Source: Rhizobium sp. BK313 (GTDB lineage Bacteria; Pseudomonadota; Alphaproteobacteria; Rhizobiales; Rhizobiaceae). Taken from it: a stretch of 64,000 nucleotides of DNA. The translations under genes were made by a program, and so were the position numbers. The stretch covers positions 248,001 to 312,000 of the forward strand of contig NZ_JACHZQ010000005.1 in the NCBI RefSeq assembly GCF_014193655.1. Reading direction: 5' to 3'. Shown here piece by piece: positions 8,451-16,983 of this stretch (positions are counted from its first letter, which is position 1; the number at the start of each line of letters is the position of its first letter). Under the pieces are notes generated by a model. That model worked only from the letters and a program-made list of their open reading frames with translations, searched no databases and had not been told where the DNA came from.

Positions 8451-8708
8451 CTACATAACCGGACGGATACTTGATACCGTCGTTCTGCCGGCTTTCGTCG
8501 TTGAGTAGTTGACCCTGACCTTCTCACCGGCCTTGAAGCGTTCCACTTCAATCTTCTCCGGCAGCTTGAAAACCCTTCCGTTCATCAGCGTAATCGAATC
8601 GCCCTTTTTGTCGACGCTCTTGATCGTATCGGTAATTCCCTTTGCCAATGCTCCCGTCGACGAAGCGACCGCAAATATTGCCGCTGCGATGATGACCGAT
8701 CTTTTCAT
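8451..8708 (-). CDS. DUF1344 family small secreted protein
   Basis: 85-aa protein starting MKRSVIIAAAIFAVASSTGALA, a signal peptide, followed by a small beta-rich domain with DTIKSVDKKGDSITLMNGRVFKLPE and GEKVRVNYSTTKAGR. This matches DUF1344, a short OB-like periplasmic family common in Rhizobiales. A longer in-frame start exists at 8783 but it would bury the signal peptide. It stands alone on the minus strand. Function unknown. Confidence 0.8.
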   Translation of the reverse strand: MKRSVIIAAAIFAVASSTGALAKGITDTIKSVDKKGDSITLMNGRVFKLPEKIEVERFKAGEKVRVNYSTTKAGRTTVSSIRPVM

Positions 8709-9068
8709 CTTCTTGATCCTGTTCGAGTTGACTGTTTCACCGAGGACCTCACCGGTGCCAGAACGGCAAAGCCGACGCCCCATTGCGTTTGACCTCAGTA
8801 GGCATTCGCAGCGTTGGAGGCGACAGATCCAAGGTAAACAGGCAATTTTGCAGCGAGATTGCCTGGACTATACGGATACGTAACCTCGCCGGGCGGAGGC
8901 CGTTCAGCAACTTCCAATGGACTGGCGACCGACCAACCTTACGAAACCGTATCCTTGCGGCAAGGCCACTGTAGAGGCGCTGCGCTAGATCGCTTGTTCA
9001 CCGGCAAGAGAGAGTTTCGCCGGTCGATCAATTGGCCTGCCAGCCTGTCAGAACACAAGGAATCTTCC
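8709..9068. other. Intergenic gap of 360 bases
   Basis: Lies between the divergent DUF1344 gene and the 85-aa secreted-protein gene. Short frames here have no family features and no ribosome site. It presumably carries the promoters for both sides; I see no clear hairpin or repeat. Confidence 0.5.
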
Positions 9069-9326
9069 ATGAAAAAGATTATCGCCGTCACCATTCTCAC
9101 CGCCGTCGCGAGCCTCGGGTTCGTCGCATCCCAAGCCCGCGCGGCCGCACCCTGCGAAGAAATGTTGAAGGATATGCGCGCTGCCAAGGCAACGGCCAAG
9201 CTCAGCGATGCCGACATGAAAAAGGTCAACGACCTCGAAGCCAAGGCCATCGAACGCTGCAATGCCGACGACGACACCCGCTCGGACAAGTTTCTGGCCG
9301 ACGCCATGAAGATCATGGGCAAATAA
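9069..9326 (+). CDS. Small secreted protein, 85 aa, unknown function
   Basis: MKKIIAVTILTAVASLGFVASQARA is a signal peptide; the mature part of about 60 aa is charged and helical with two Cys (PCEEMLKDMRAAK... and AIERCNADDD), which could form one disulfide pairing two helices. Such proteins are common in Rhizobium and often annotated hypothetical. A broken relative sits at 23640-23922. It is 24 bases upstream of the COG4705-type membrane gene and starts a likely five-gene unit with that gene, the two-component pair and MipA. Confidence 0.85.
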   Translation: MKKIIAVTILTAVASLGFVASQARAAAPCEEMLKDMRAAKATAKLSDADMKKVNDLEAKAIERCNADDDTRSDKFLADAMKIMGK

Positions 9327-9350
9327 ACCCCAGCGAACTGGAGAAATCCT

Positions 9351-10154
9351 ATGACACATATTCATACGGCCCCGGTTCGACAGAACCGGGTTCCCGAGGT
9401 CACTATCGATTTCTGGCTGATCAAGCTGATGGCCGTGACCATGGGTGAGACGGCTGCCGACTATCTTGCTGTTAATCTCGGTCTCGGCCTGACCGTCACC
9501 TCCCTGCTGATGACTGCAGTGCTGATTGTCGCCCTGGTGCTCCAGTTCGCGCAGAAGCGCTATGTTCCACCGTTCTACTGGGCGGCCGTCGTTCTGATCA
9601 GCATCGTTGGCACGCTGGTTTCCGACAATCTCGTCGATAACTTGGGGGTAACACTCCAGACCACCGCTATCGGTTTCACGATCGCGCTCGCCGTGACCCT
9701 TGCGGTCTGGTACGCGGTCGAGAGGACACTATCGATCCATTCCATCTTCACGACGCGCCGGGAAGCCTTCTATTGGTTGGCCATCCTGTTCACCTTCGCT
9801 CTCGGAACGGCCGTGGGCGACTTGGTGGCGGAAGTCTTCGCCCTCGGCTATCTCACCACCGGCGTTCTCTTCGGAGGCATCATCGCCGTGATTGCGGTCG
9901 CCTATTATGTCTTCAAATTGAACGCAATCCTGGCCTTCTGGCTCGCCTATATCCTGACGCGGCCGCTCGGCGCCTCTTTCGGCGATCTGCTGTCGCAGCC
10001 GCAGGAATATGGCGGCCTGGGTTTCGGCACGATCGTCACCAGCCTGCTCTTCCTCGCCGTGATCGTTTGCTTGGTCATCGATATGACCATCGTTCACAAA
10101 CCTATGGCTCAAGAACCTATGGAGGCGGAACTCGAGGGTTCCCGGGAGATATGA
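9351..10154 (+). CDS. COG4705-type integral membrane protein
   Basis: 267-aa polytopic membrane protein with about eight segments. It shows internal repeats: IKLMAVTMGETAADYLA, SIVGTLVSDNLVDNLG, FALGTAVGDLVAEV and RPLGASFGDLLS are four versions of a small-residue helix ending in an Asp. This is the pattern of the COG4705 uncharacterised membrane-anchored family. GGAG precedes the ATG by 8 bases. The repeated Gly/Asp helices suggest a channel or transporter, but no substrate is known. Its neighbours are a two-component system and an outer-membrane protein. Confidence 0.8.
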   Translation: MTHIHTAPVRQNRVPEVTIDFWLIKLMAVTMGETAADYLAVNLGLGLTVTSLLMTAVLIVALVLQFAQKRYVPPFYWAAVVLISIVGTLVSDNLVDNLGVTLQTTAIGFTIALAVTLAVWYAVERTLSIHSIFTTRREAFYWLAILFTFALGTAVGDLVAEVFALGYLTTGVLFGGIIAVIAVAYYVFKLNAILAFWLAYILTRPLGASFGDLLSQPQEYGGLGFGTIVTSLLFLAVIVCLVIDMTIVHKPMAQEPMEAELEGSREI

Positions 10155-10300
10155 CCTGCCGCGCTTCAGGTTGGTGAAATGACTTTGCAGTATTCGATAT
10201 TTTCGCGGTCGCCCGCTAGCGATGAGACATCGATGCAAGACGGATGGACTCACTTCGAAGCGGCATCATTGAACTGCCGACATGGGGAATGGATCGTTTC

Positions 10301-10978
10301 ATGCGCATACTGCTCATAGAAGACGACACCAAAATTGGAGAATTCGTCTCTCGCGGCCTGCGGGAGGCAGGCCATGTCTGCGACATGCTGTCGGATGGGC
10401 AGGACGGACTTTTCCATGCCATCCGCGAGACCTATGACGTCTATGTCATCGACCGGATGTTGCCCGGTCTCGACGGCCTGTCGATCGTACGCTCGATGCG
10501 CGCGGCCGGCGTCAAGACGCCTGCGCTTTTTCTAAGCGCGATTGCAGGCATAGACGATCGGGTTGAAGGTCTCGAGGCGGGCGCCGACGACTATCTCGTC
10601 AAACCGTTCGCGTTCTCCGAACTTCTGGCGCGGGTCAACGCGCTCGCCCGGCGTCCGCCCGCCATTTCCGAGAAAACATTGTTGCAGGTCGCCGACCTGA
10701 CGATGGACGTGATGAAACGCCGCGTCACCAGGGCCGGGGTCGAGATCGAACTGCAGCCGCGGGAATTCACGCTTCTGGAGGTGCTCGCGCGCAACGAAGG
10801 CCGGGTTGTCACCCGGACGATGCTTCTCGAGCGCGTATGGGATTTCCATTTCGATCCGAAGACCAGCGTGGTCGAAACGCATATCAGCAGGCTGCGCGGC
10901 AAGATCGACAAGCCCTTCGACGTGCCGCTCCTGCATACGATCAGAAACACCGGTTATTCGTTGCATGCGCCGCGATAG
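10301..10978 (+). CDS. OmpR-family response regulator
   Basis: 225-aa DNA-binding response regulator. Receiver domain residues 1-115 with acidic pair Glu7-Asp8, phospho-acceptor Asp51 (YVIDRMLPG) and Lys in DYLVKPF; winged helix from about residue 130 (QPREFTLLEVLARNEGRVVTR, VVETHISRLRGKI). The start at MRILLIEDD is preferred over ATG 10244, which adds a tail not seen in the family. It overlaps its sensor kinase by 14 bases. The target genes may be the flanking MipA and membrane-protein genes. Confidence 0.93.
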   Translation: MRILLIEDDTKIGEFVSRGLREAGHVCDMLSDGQDGLFHAIRETYDVYVIDRMLPGLDGLSIVRSMRAAGVKTPALFLSAIAGIDDRVEGLEAGADDYLVKPFAFSELLARVNALARRPPAISEKTLLQVADLTMDVMKRRVTRAGVEIELQPREFTLLEVLARNEGRVVTRTMLLERVWDFHFDPKTSVVETHISRLRGKIDKPFDVPLLHTIRNTGYSLHAPR

Positions 10979-12326
10979 CATTCTGCGCAGCACATCGTTT
11001 CGACTGGCGCTGATCTTTTCGCTGATGTTCATCAGCGCCTTCATACTGACCGGCTTGATCGTCTATCAGCTTGTCAAATGGGAGTTTCAGCAGCGTCAGG
11101 ACCAGACGATCCAGGAGACCTTTGCCGTGATTGCCGCGGCCTATGGCGATCAGGACATCAAGGATCTGCTCGATACGGTCCAGACCTACACCAGGGCAAC
11201 CGGCGACCGCCAGCGCGTATTTTCGCTGGTCGATCCCTCGGGAAAGGTTCTCGCCGGCAACATCCCCGCTCTCAGATTTCCGGACGGCTGGAGCGATGCC
11301 GACGGTGACGAGATGCAATTGCCCGGCGACCAGCAATATCGGATTTTCTCCGGTACGGTCGACGGAAATCGCCTGACCGTCGGCCTCAGCCAGAGGGAAA
11401 CCGAAAACATTGAAGCGATCATGCTGCAAAGCTTCGGCTGGGCCTCCATCATTGTCCTGCTGCTCGCAATTTTCGGCGGCGGATTGATTGCGCTACGCGT
11501 ACAACGGCGTTTTGGCGCCGTTCGGAATACGATGGAACATGTGGCACGTGGAAACCTGGAGGCGCGCGTCCCCATCGTTGGGCGCGGCGATGACGTCGAT
11601 TTATTGTCCCATGACATCAATGACGCCCTTGCCCGCCTCGCGGCGACCGTCGAAGGAATGCGGCAAGTCAGCACTGATATTGCCCATGACCTGAAATCCC
11701 CACTCAACCGCCTCAAGATGACCGTCGACGAGGCGCTCGCGAAACAGGAAACCGGCCTGTCAGTCGTTCAAGAACTTGAGGCAGCAAGTTCCGAGGCCGA
11801 CCGAATCAACGAGACTTTCGAAGCATTGCTGCGGATTGCGCAGATCGAAGCGGGAGCCCGTAAATCCAGATTCGGCAAGGTCGACCTCGGCGATGTGCTA
11901 CAATCGCTTGACGACATCTATTCCAGTGTCGCCGAGGACAACGGCCAACGGCTTAAAACCAGCCTTGACCAGCCCAACGAAACCATTTTGGGCGATCGAG
12001 AGCTTCTAACCCAGATGTATGCCAATCTGATCGAGAACGCCATTCGCCATTGTCCTGAAGGAACCGACATCGTGATCCGGAGTGAAGCAGATACCGAAAC
12101 GATCACGACGAGCGTCGAAGACAACGGCCCCGGCATTCCGGAGCAGGAACACGGCAATATCTTCCGCCGCCTCTACAGGCTGGAAAAAAGCCGTACGTCC
12201 CCAGGCAGCGGCCTCGGTCTCAGCCTGGTAAAGGCCATCGCCGATCTCCATGGCGCCAGAATCCTGGTGGAGAACTCCCGGCCTGGCTTGCGGGTAAAGG
12301 TCATCTTTCCGAGGATCGTTCAATGA
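10965..12326 (+). CDS. Two-component sensor histidine kinase
   Basis: 453-aa inner-membrane kinase. Two transmembrane segments (about residues 13-36 and 155-178) flank a periplasmic sensor region; HAMP follows, then the H-box DIAHDLKSPLNRLK, N-box NLIENAIRH, G-boxes DNGPGIPE and GSGLGLSLV. The start overlaps the regulator gene, so the pair is translationally coupled. The stop codon overlaps an ATG (ATGA at 12323) in the frame of the next gene. Signal unknown. Confidence 0.93.
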   Translation: MRRDSILRSTSFRLALIFSLMFISAFILTGLIVYQLVKWEFQQRQDQTIQETFAVIAAAYGDQDIKDLLDTVQTYTRATGDRQRVFSLVDPSGKVLAGNIPALRFPDGWSDADGDEMQLPGDQQYRIFSGTVDGNRLTVGLSQRETENIEAIMLQSFGWASIIVLLLAIFGGGLIALRVQRRFGAVRNTMEHVARGNLEARVPIVGRGDDVDLLSHDINDALARLAATVEGMRQVSTDIAHDLKSPLNRLKMTVDEALAKQETGLSVVQELEAASSEADRINETFEALLRIAQIEAGARKSRFGKVDLGDVLQSLDDIYSSVAEDNGQRLKTSLDQPNETILGDRELLTQMYANLIENAIRHCPEGTDIVIRSEADTETITTSVEDNGPGIPEQEHGNIFRRLYRLEKSRTSPGSGLGLSLVKAIADLHGARILVENSRPGLRVKVIFPRIVQ

Positions 12327-12475
12327 AGCTTCAAGGGTGCTGCAACGTATCTCCGGCGAAACGCCAGCCGAGCACAGCTATCGCCTCCCAAGTTTTTTCT
12401 GTTTTTGGAGCCGCAGGCCGTGCTAGTAATGCGGCCGGGGGCGAGCTGTCTGTAAATCGGTTTCGGCTATCAGGG

Positions 12476-13333
12476 ATGGGTGTTGGCAGAGTGTTCAGCG
12501 TCAAAACATCTTTCTTCGCCAGGTTCTTGGCGCTTGCGGCAATGGTCCTGCCTGCAGCATCCATGATCACGGCGTTTTCGGCCTTGGCGCAGGAAGCGGC
12601 GAAATCTGCTTCAAACACCTGGGTCGTGACGCTTGGCGGCACCGTGGAATACGGGCCGTCCTACGAAGGCTCGAAGCATCTCTCCTTTAGCGGCATGCCA
12701 TCTTTCGACTTCCATCGCCTTGGCGAAACTCCGGAATACAGTGCCCCGGACGACAATATCGACTACAGCCTGTTCGACGTTGGCGGCATCGAAGCCGGTC
12801 CGGTCGTCGGCCTGAGGGGCGGGCGCTCGGCATTTGACGATTCCGATCTGAACGGCCTGCACAGGGTTCATTGGAATTTCGACGCGGGCGCGTTCGCGCA
12901 ATATTGGCCGATGGAAAATCAGTTGCGGCTGCGGGCGGAGATGCGCCAGGCTCTGTGGGGTGGCGATGGTCTCCTCGCCGACCTGTCACTCGACTGGTTC
13001 CAGCCCGTCGGAGACAGGTGGCTCTTGTCCGCGGGGCCGCGCATGTCGCTGGCAAACTCCACCTACATGCGCAACAATTTTGGAATCTCCGAGAGCGAGG
13101 CGGCGAAGAATGGTCATCTCGACGCCTTCGACGCCAACGGCGGCCTGAAATCCGTCGGCTTCACGGTGGCCGCGACATATACGATCTCGCCCGCCTGGAG
13201 CGTGCAGGTCTATAACAAATATAACCGGCTGGTGAGCGATGCCGCCGACAGCCCCATCACCTCACAGATCGGCTCACCCAACCAGAACATCATCGGCTTT
13301 ACGCTCAACAGAACGTTCGATGTCCGATTTTGA
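12476..13333 (+). CDS. MipA/OmpV family outer-membrane protein
   Basis: Beta-barrel protein of the MipA/OmpV family, 285 aa from ATG 12476. The N terminus has a long signal peptide (FFARFLALAAMVLPAASMITAFSALAQ). The mature part shows the family features: VTLGGTVEYGPSYEGS, the GPVVGLRGGR turn and the C-terminal SVQVYNKYNRLVSDA with final aromatic residue (DVRF), as expected for insertion by Bam. ATG 12323 is in frame and overlaps the kinase stop, but its product would carry about 50 non-family residues before the signal peptide; the true start remains open. The 3' end overlaps the convergent cyclopropane synthase gene by 60 bases. Confidence 0.85.
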   Translation: MGVGRVFSVKTSFFARFLALAAMVLPAASMITAFSALAQEAAKSASNTWVVTLGGTVEYGPSYEGSKHLSFSGMPSFDFHRLGETPEYSAPDDNIDYSLFDVGGIEAGPVVGLRGGRSAFDDSDLNGLHRVHWNFDAGAFAQYWPMENQLRLRAEMRQALWGGDGLLADLSLDWFQPVGDRWLLSAGPRMSLANSTYMRNNFGISESEAAKNGHLDAFDANGGLKSVGFTVAATYTISPAWSVQVYNKYNRLVSDAADSPITSQIGSPNQNIIGFTLNRTFDVRF

Positions 13334-14614
13334 AGCTCGGGACGCTTCGTTACGGGCGATGTAGTCGCGGGTGACCGGGACGACGTCGTTGCGCTTGCTC
13401 ATCTGGATCTGGAAGACGACGAGGTCTTCGTAGCGGAACGCAGCTTCCGCTGTCGAAAGATAATATTCCCACATGCGGCAGAAACGCTCGTCATAGAGTT
13501 CCGCCACCTCCGCCCAGCGCGCCATGAAGCGCTCGCGCCAGCTGGCGAGCGTCCAGGCATAGTGCAGGCGCAGCACCTCGACATCGGTGATCGACAATCC
13601 CGCCGCCTCGATTTCCGGTACGATCTCCGAAAGTGCGGGAATATACCCGCCGGGGAAGATGTATTTGTCGAGCCAGGGCGTGGTGAAGCCGGGTGTTGCC
13701 GAACAGCCGATGGTGTGAAGCACCATGACGCCGTCATCCTCCAGCAGTTCCGCGCATTTGCGGAAGAAGGTTCGATAGGATGCCAAGCCGACATGCTCGA
13801 ACATGCCGACCGAGACGATCCTGTCGAAATGGCCCGTCAGGCTGCGATAGTCCGTGAGCGCGAACTGAATCTCCGCCGGCGACCCGTCGAAGGTGCTCGG
13901 CACCCGTTTCGAGGCATACTCGTGCTGCTCCTCGGACAGAGTAACGCCGAGGACATAACCGCCCGGCGCCTGCTCGGCCAGATGCAGTGCAAGGCCGCCC
14001 CAGCCGCACCCGATATCGAGAATGCTGTTGTCCGGCTCGATCAGCAATTTGGCTGCAAGATGCCGCTTCTTCGCCAGTTGCGCCTCTTCGAGGGATTGGT
14101 CGGGATTCTCGAAGTAGGCACAGGAATATTGCCGGTCCGCATCCAGGAAAAGTTGGTACAGCCGGCCGTCGAGATCGTAATGATGCGCGACATTGGTCTT
14201 CGAGCGCCCCGGCAAATTGCGATGACGGAAAATCCGCAACTTTGTACGGATATGATCGATGACGCGGGCAATGAGTGGATGTGTGCTGTTCTGCGCCTCC
14301 CGCAGCATCATAGCGACGAAATCGTAGAGCGAGCCTTGCTCGACGAGGAAACGGCCATCCATGTAAAGTTCGCCGAGCCTCAGATCGGCGTCGACCAGGA
14401 AGGCCCATTGGGCGCGCGTATCAGTAAAGCGGACGTGAACCGGCTGACCGGTGCAATCGCCGAACGTTAGGACGCGACCGCTCGCAGTCGTCACCGTCAA
14501 CGATCCCCGCGTCACGATATGCGACAGCGCGCGTTTCAGACTCCAGTCCGCAAAGCGGGACACAACGGCAACGCCTTTATCTTGGCGATGGTCTTCAGCT
14601 TGCAATCGGGACAT
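13274..14614 (-). CDS. Cyclopropane-fatty-acyl-phospholipid synthase family methyltransferase
   Basis: 446-aa SAM-dependent enzyme of the Cfa family, which methylates double bonds of membrane phospholipid acyl chains. The lipid-binding N-terminal domain (to about residue 140) is followed by NVAHHYD, YSCAYF (163-168), the SAM loop DIGCGWGGLALHLA (about 200-213), and the C-terminal MFEHVG and HTIGCSATPGF. It is the last gene of the nine-gene minus operon, its ATG overlapping the stop of the transporter gene (TAATG). With a desaturase in the same operon it may act on a double bond made there (inference). The last 60 bases overlap the convergent MipA gene. Confidence 0.93.
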   Translation of the reverse strand: MSRLQAEDHRQDKGVAVVSRFADWSLKRALSHIVTRGSLTVTTASGRVLTFGDCTGQPVHVRFTDTRAQWAFLVDADLRLGELYMDGRFLVEQGSLYDFVAMMLREAQNSTHPLIARVIDHIRTKLRIFRHRNLPGRSKTNVAHHYDLDGRLYQLFLDADRQYSCAYFENPDQSLEEAQLAKKRHLAAKLLIEPDNSILDIGCGWGGLALHLAEQAPGGYVLGVTLSEEQHEYASKRVPSTFDGSPAEIQFALTDYRSLTGHFDRIVSVGMFEHVGLASYRTFFRKCAELLEDDGVMVLHTIGCSATPGFTTPWLDKYIFPGGYIPALSEIVPEIEAAGLSITDVEVLRLHYAWTLASWRERFMARWAEVAELYDERFCRMWEYYLSTAEAAFRYEDLVVFQIQMSKRNDVVPVTRDYIARNEASRASKSDIERSVERKADDVLVG

Positions 14615-15039
14615 TACCTATCCTCACCGCCGTTGGCGCGCAGCGAATTGCGCTTCGTGTCCCAACCACCCTGCTCGGATGCTTCGCCCGCAGCGCTTGC
14701 GATCAGCCAGACGCCCGCCAGGATCAACCCGCTGCCGATCACCTGCAGGCCGACGATCGGCTCGCCGAAGACGAACCAGCCGGTGGCGATGATCAGCACA
14801 TAGCTGATGCCGGAAAGGGGAAAGGCCCGGCTCAGGTCAAGTTCGGCGAGCACATTCATCCAGATGAAGAAACAGCCGATCTCGACGGCGATCGCCGCCA
14901 GGATCCAATGCGACGCGAGTGCCTGCCACAGCCAGCCTGCTCCGGCAGCACCGTCCAATTGCGCGGCTCCGTGCTTGATGAAGAATTGGTACAACGTGTT
15001 CAACACCGGTACGGCGAGCCAGGATAAGCGCATCGACAT
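14614..15039 (-). CDS. EmrE/EamA-like small membrane transporter
   Basis: 141-aa protein with four predicted membrane helices, the size and fold of small multidrug resistance or half-EamA proteins. LSRAFPLSGISYVLIIATGWFVFGEPI is the typical helix 3-4 hairpin, with a Glu (VEIGCFFIW) in helix 2 where SMR proteins often keep a charge. The ATG overlaps the stop of the acetyltransferase gene (TGATG). It is one of two such genes in the operon (the other at 17842-18195); they may form a heterodimer exporting or flipping the pathway product. Confidence 0.85.
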   Translation of the reverse strand: MSMRLSWLAVPVLNTLYQFFIKHGAAQLDGAAGAGWLWQALASHWILAAIAVEIGCFFIWMNVLAELDLSRAFPLSGISYVLIIATGWFVFGEPIVGLQVIGSGLILAGVWLIASAAGEASEQGGWDTKRNSLRANGGEDR

Positions 15040-16187
15040 CACTGGCCCGCCTCGTCTGTCGAAAACAGCGGGGAAACCAGCCGCAGTATTTTCTGAAGAA
15101 CAGGATTGCGATGGCGGAAGAACATCGCGTTGGCAGTGAGCTTGCTGCCAAGCCGCACCTTGTTTTCATAGTAGGCCTGGCCGCTCTGATAACGACCAAT
15201 GCCGTGTTCCAGGCAATAGCGCAGATTGGTGAACCAGCTCAGGAAATAAAGATTGTAGGGCCGCCCCTCCTCGCCATCCATGCAGAAGAATTTGTCGATG
15301 GCGACGCGTCCGTCATGGACGATCAGATTGGCGGCGAGCAGCCTGTCCTCTACGAAATAGAAGGCGCAGAAAGAACGACCGCGCATATGGGAAAGGATTC
15401 CCTCGAAGTAGTCGATGGTGAGCTCCTCGAACTGCCATTCGCTGCGATTGCGGGTATCGTGGTAGAGCGCCATGACCTCCGGCAGGAAATCGCCGAAATC
15501 CGTCCTTATCTCGACCCTGACCTGCGCGAAGGATTTCAATTTGCGGCGCATGTCCTTGCGGGTGCCGGAGGAAAGCCTGGCGAGATATTCGTCGATCGAC
15601 TTGAAATCGATGTCGAGCCAGGCGGTCGGCAAGCCGCCAATCATGGCGTAGCGACGGGCCGAGAGCGGGCCATCGAGCGCGGCTGCAACAGGTTGGGGAA
15701 TGTCCTTGAGGCCCATCAGCGCACAGTCTTCCGTCGCGGCAAGCTGCTCAAAGTATGACAGCAACTCGGCAAACAGCACTTCGCGGCGTTCTGGCGGCAC
15801 ATCGGGATGAAAGCCGACCGTGCCCGTTTCCGTGCAGGGCGAGCCGAGGCAGGCAAGCCGCAACGTCAAAAAACCTGGGAAACGCTGCCGCACGCGGCGC
15901 ACCGCCTTTCGGAGCAGACCGTCTTCCAGAGTCGTGTCCAAGGCATACAGGCAGAGAAATGCCGGCATGACGGCACTGACCCGCCCGTCTTCGACGATGG
16001 TTATGTATCGCCATTCGAAACCGCCGATGCCGGCCTCCTCGATGGCCAGCAGGCAATCATAGTCCTCGACCTGGTCGTGAAAGCAGGCGTTCCAGGCATC
16101 GCGGCCGACGGCGCGGATGCTGAAATGCACCTCGGCGATTGGATCGAGTGCGGGCGGCGGCGAAGGGCTAGGCGAGAGCTGGAGCAT
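15039..16187 (-). CDS. GNAT/FemAB-like N-acyltransferase
   Basis: 382 aa from ATG 16187 (MLQLSPSPSPPP). The C-terminal half (about 200-370) matches the Acetyltransf_6/BioF2-like fold: SSGTRKDMRRKLKSF, GRSFCAFYFVEDRLLAANLIVHDGRVAIDKFF and the GQAYYENKVRLGSKLTAN end, which resemble enzymes transferring acyl or aminoacyl groups. It overlaps the hydrolase gene upstream by 20 bases and the transporter gene downstream by one. Within this operon it is a candidate for joining an acyl group to an amine, but that is inference. A distant relative with the same fold is at 42893. Confidence 0.82.
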   Translation of the reverse strand: MLQLSPSPSPPPALDPIAEVHFSIRAVGRDAWNACFHDQVEDYDCLLAIEEAGIGGFEWRYITIVEDGRVSAVMPAFLCLYALDTTLEDGLLRKAVRRVRQRFPGFLTLRLACLGSPCTETGTVGFHPDVPPERREVLFAELLSYFEQLAATEDCALMGLKDIPQPVAAALDGPLSARRYAMIGGLPTAWLDIDFKSIDEYLARLSSGTRKDMRRKLKSFAQVRVEIRTDFGDFLPEVMALYHDTRNRSEWQFEELTIDYFEGILSHMRGRSFCAFYFVEDRLLAANLIVHDGRVAIDKFFCMDGEEGRPYNLYFLSWFTNLRYCLEHGIGRYQSGQAYYENKVRLGSKLTANAMFFRHRNPVLQKILRLVSPLFSTDEAGQ

Positions 16188-16983
16188 GGCTCGCCTCAAA
16201 GAAATCCGCGGTGAAGTCCGCCACCTGCCGATGCTGACGGTCGACATGGATCATGTGGTAGCTGTCCTTGATCCATCGCAGTTCATGCGGACCACCTATA
16301 TGGTCAGAAATGTAGCGCGCATGTTTCGGACTGCTGAGATCGTCGTCCTCGGCATGCAAAATCAGCGTCGGCGTCCTGATCTGCGGTAGCCTGCCCCTGA
16401 GGGCCTTGCCCAGCCGATGCATCTCGACGAGCCCTTTGCCGGGGAATTTATCGAGAATGCCCTCTCCGGCCATGCTTTCGATCAGTCGGCGCATCCGCTC
16501 GTCCTTGATCCCGAGGGACGCGGTCTCGCGAAAACTGAGGCGATCGAGGAAAGGAACGCGGGAAAGCCAGCCGATCTGCGACGATAGCAGCGGATAATAG
16601 AAGGGGACATCCCAGCCGTCATAATGAAAGCAGGGGGAATAGATGGCCACGGCACGGATCGTCTCCGGACGTCTTTCCGCCGCCAGCATCGAAAGCTTGC
16701 CGCCGACACAAATGCCGGCCGCAAAGACCTGCTGCGTTCTCGCCGCAAGGAATTCGGACGCCTGCACGACGCTTTCCAGCCAATCCTCCCATCGCGAACG
16801 CCGCAGCGTGCCCGCGTCGACGCCATGGCCGGCCAGCAGTGGCGCATAGACATTGTAGCCCTTGCGATTGAGATGGCGGGCGACCAGCTTCATCTCAGCC
16901 GGAGCGCCCGTCAGCCCGTGAATCAGCAGGACGCCTTTGTCATTCGAGCCCTCCAGAAAGAAGCTCAATCCATCAGCCTTCAT
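16168..16983 (-). CDS. Alpha/beta-hydrolase with Cys nucleophile
   Basis: 271-aa hydrolase. VLLIHGLTGAP (oxyanion loop, about 18-28), nucleophile elbow GICVGG with Cys92 where carboxylesterases have Ser, acidic residue in LHAEDDDLSS (Asp213-215), and catalytic His243 in SYHMIHVD. A Cys elbow is known from dienelactone hydrolases. The sequence otherwise looks like monoglyceride lipase/carboxylesterase EstD types. The start at 16983 is next to the desaturase stop (overlap 11 bases). In the operon it may release or transfer an acyl chain. Confidence 0.87.
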   Translation of the reverse strand: MKADGLSFFLEGSNDKGVLLIHGLTGAPAEMKLVARHLNRKGYNVYAPLLAGHGVDAGTLRRSRWEDWLESVVQASEFLAARTQQVFAAGICVGGKLSMLAAERRPETIRAVAIYSPCFHYDGWDVPFYYPLLSSQIGWLSRVPFLDRLSFRETASLGIKDERMRRLIESMAGEGILDKFPGKGLVEMHRLGKALRGRLPQIRTPTLILHAEDDDLSSPKHARYISDHIGGPHELRWIKDSYHMIHVDRQHRQVADFTADFFEASHAPALA

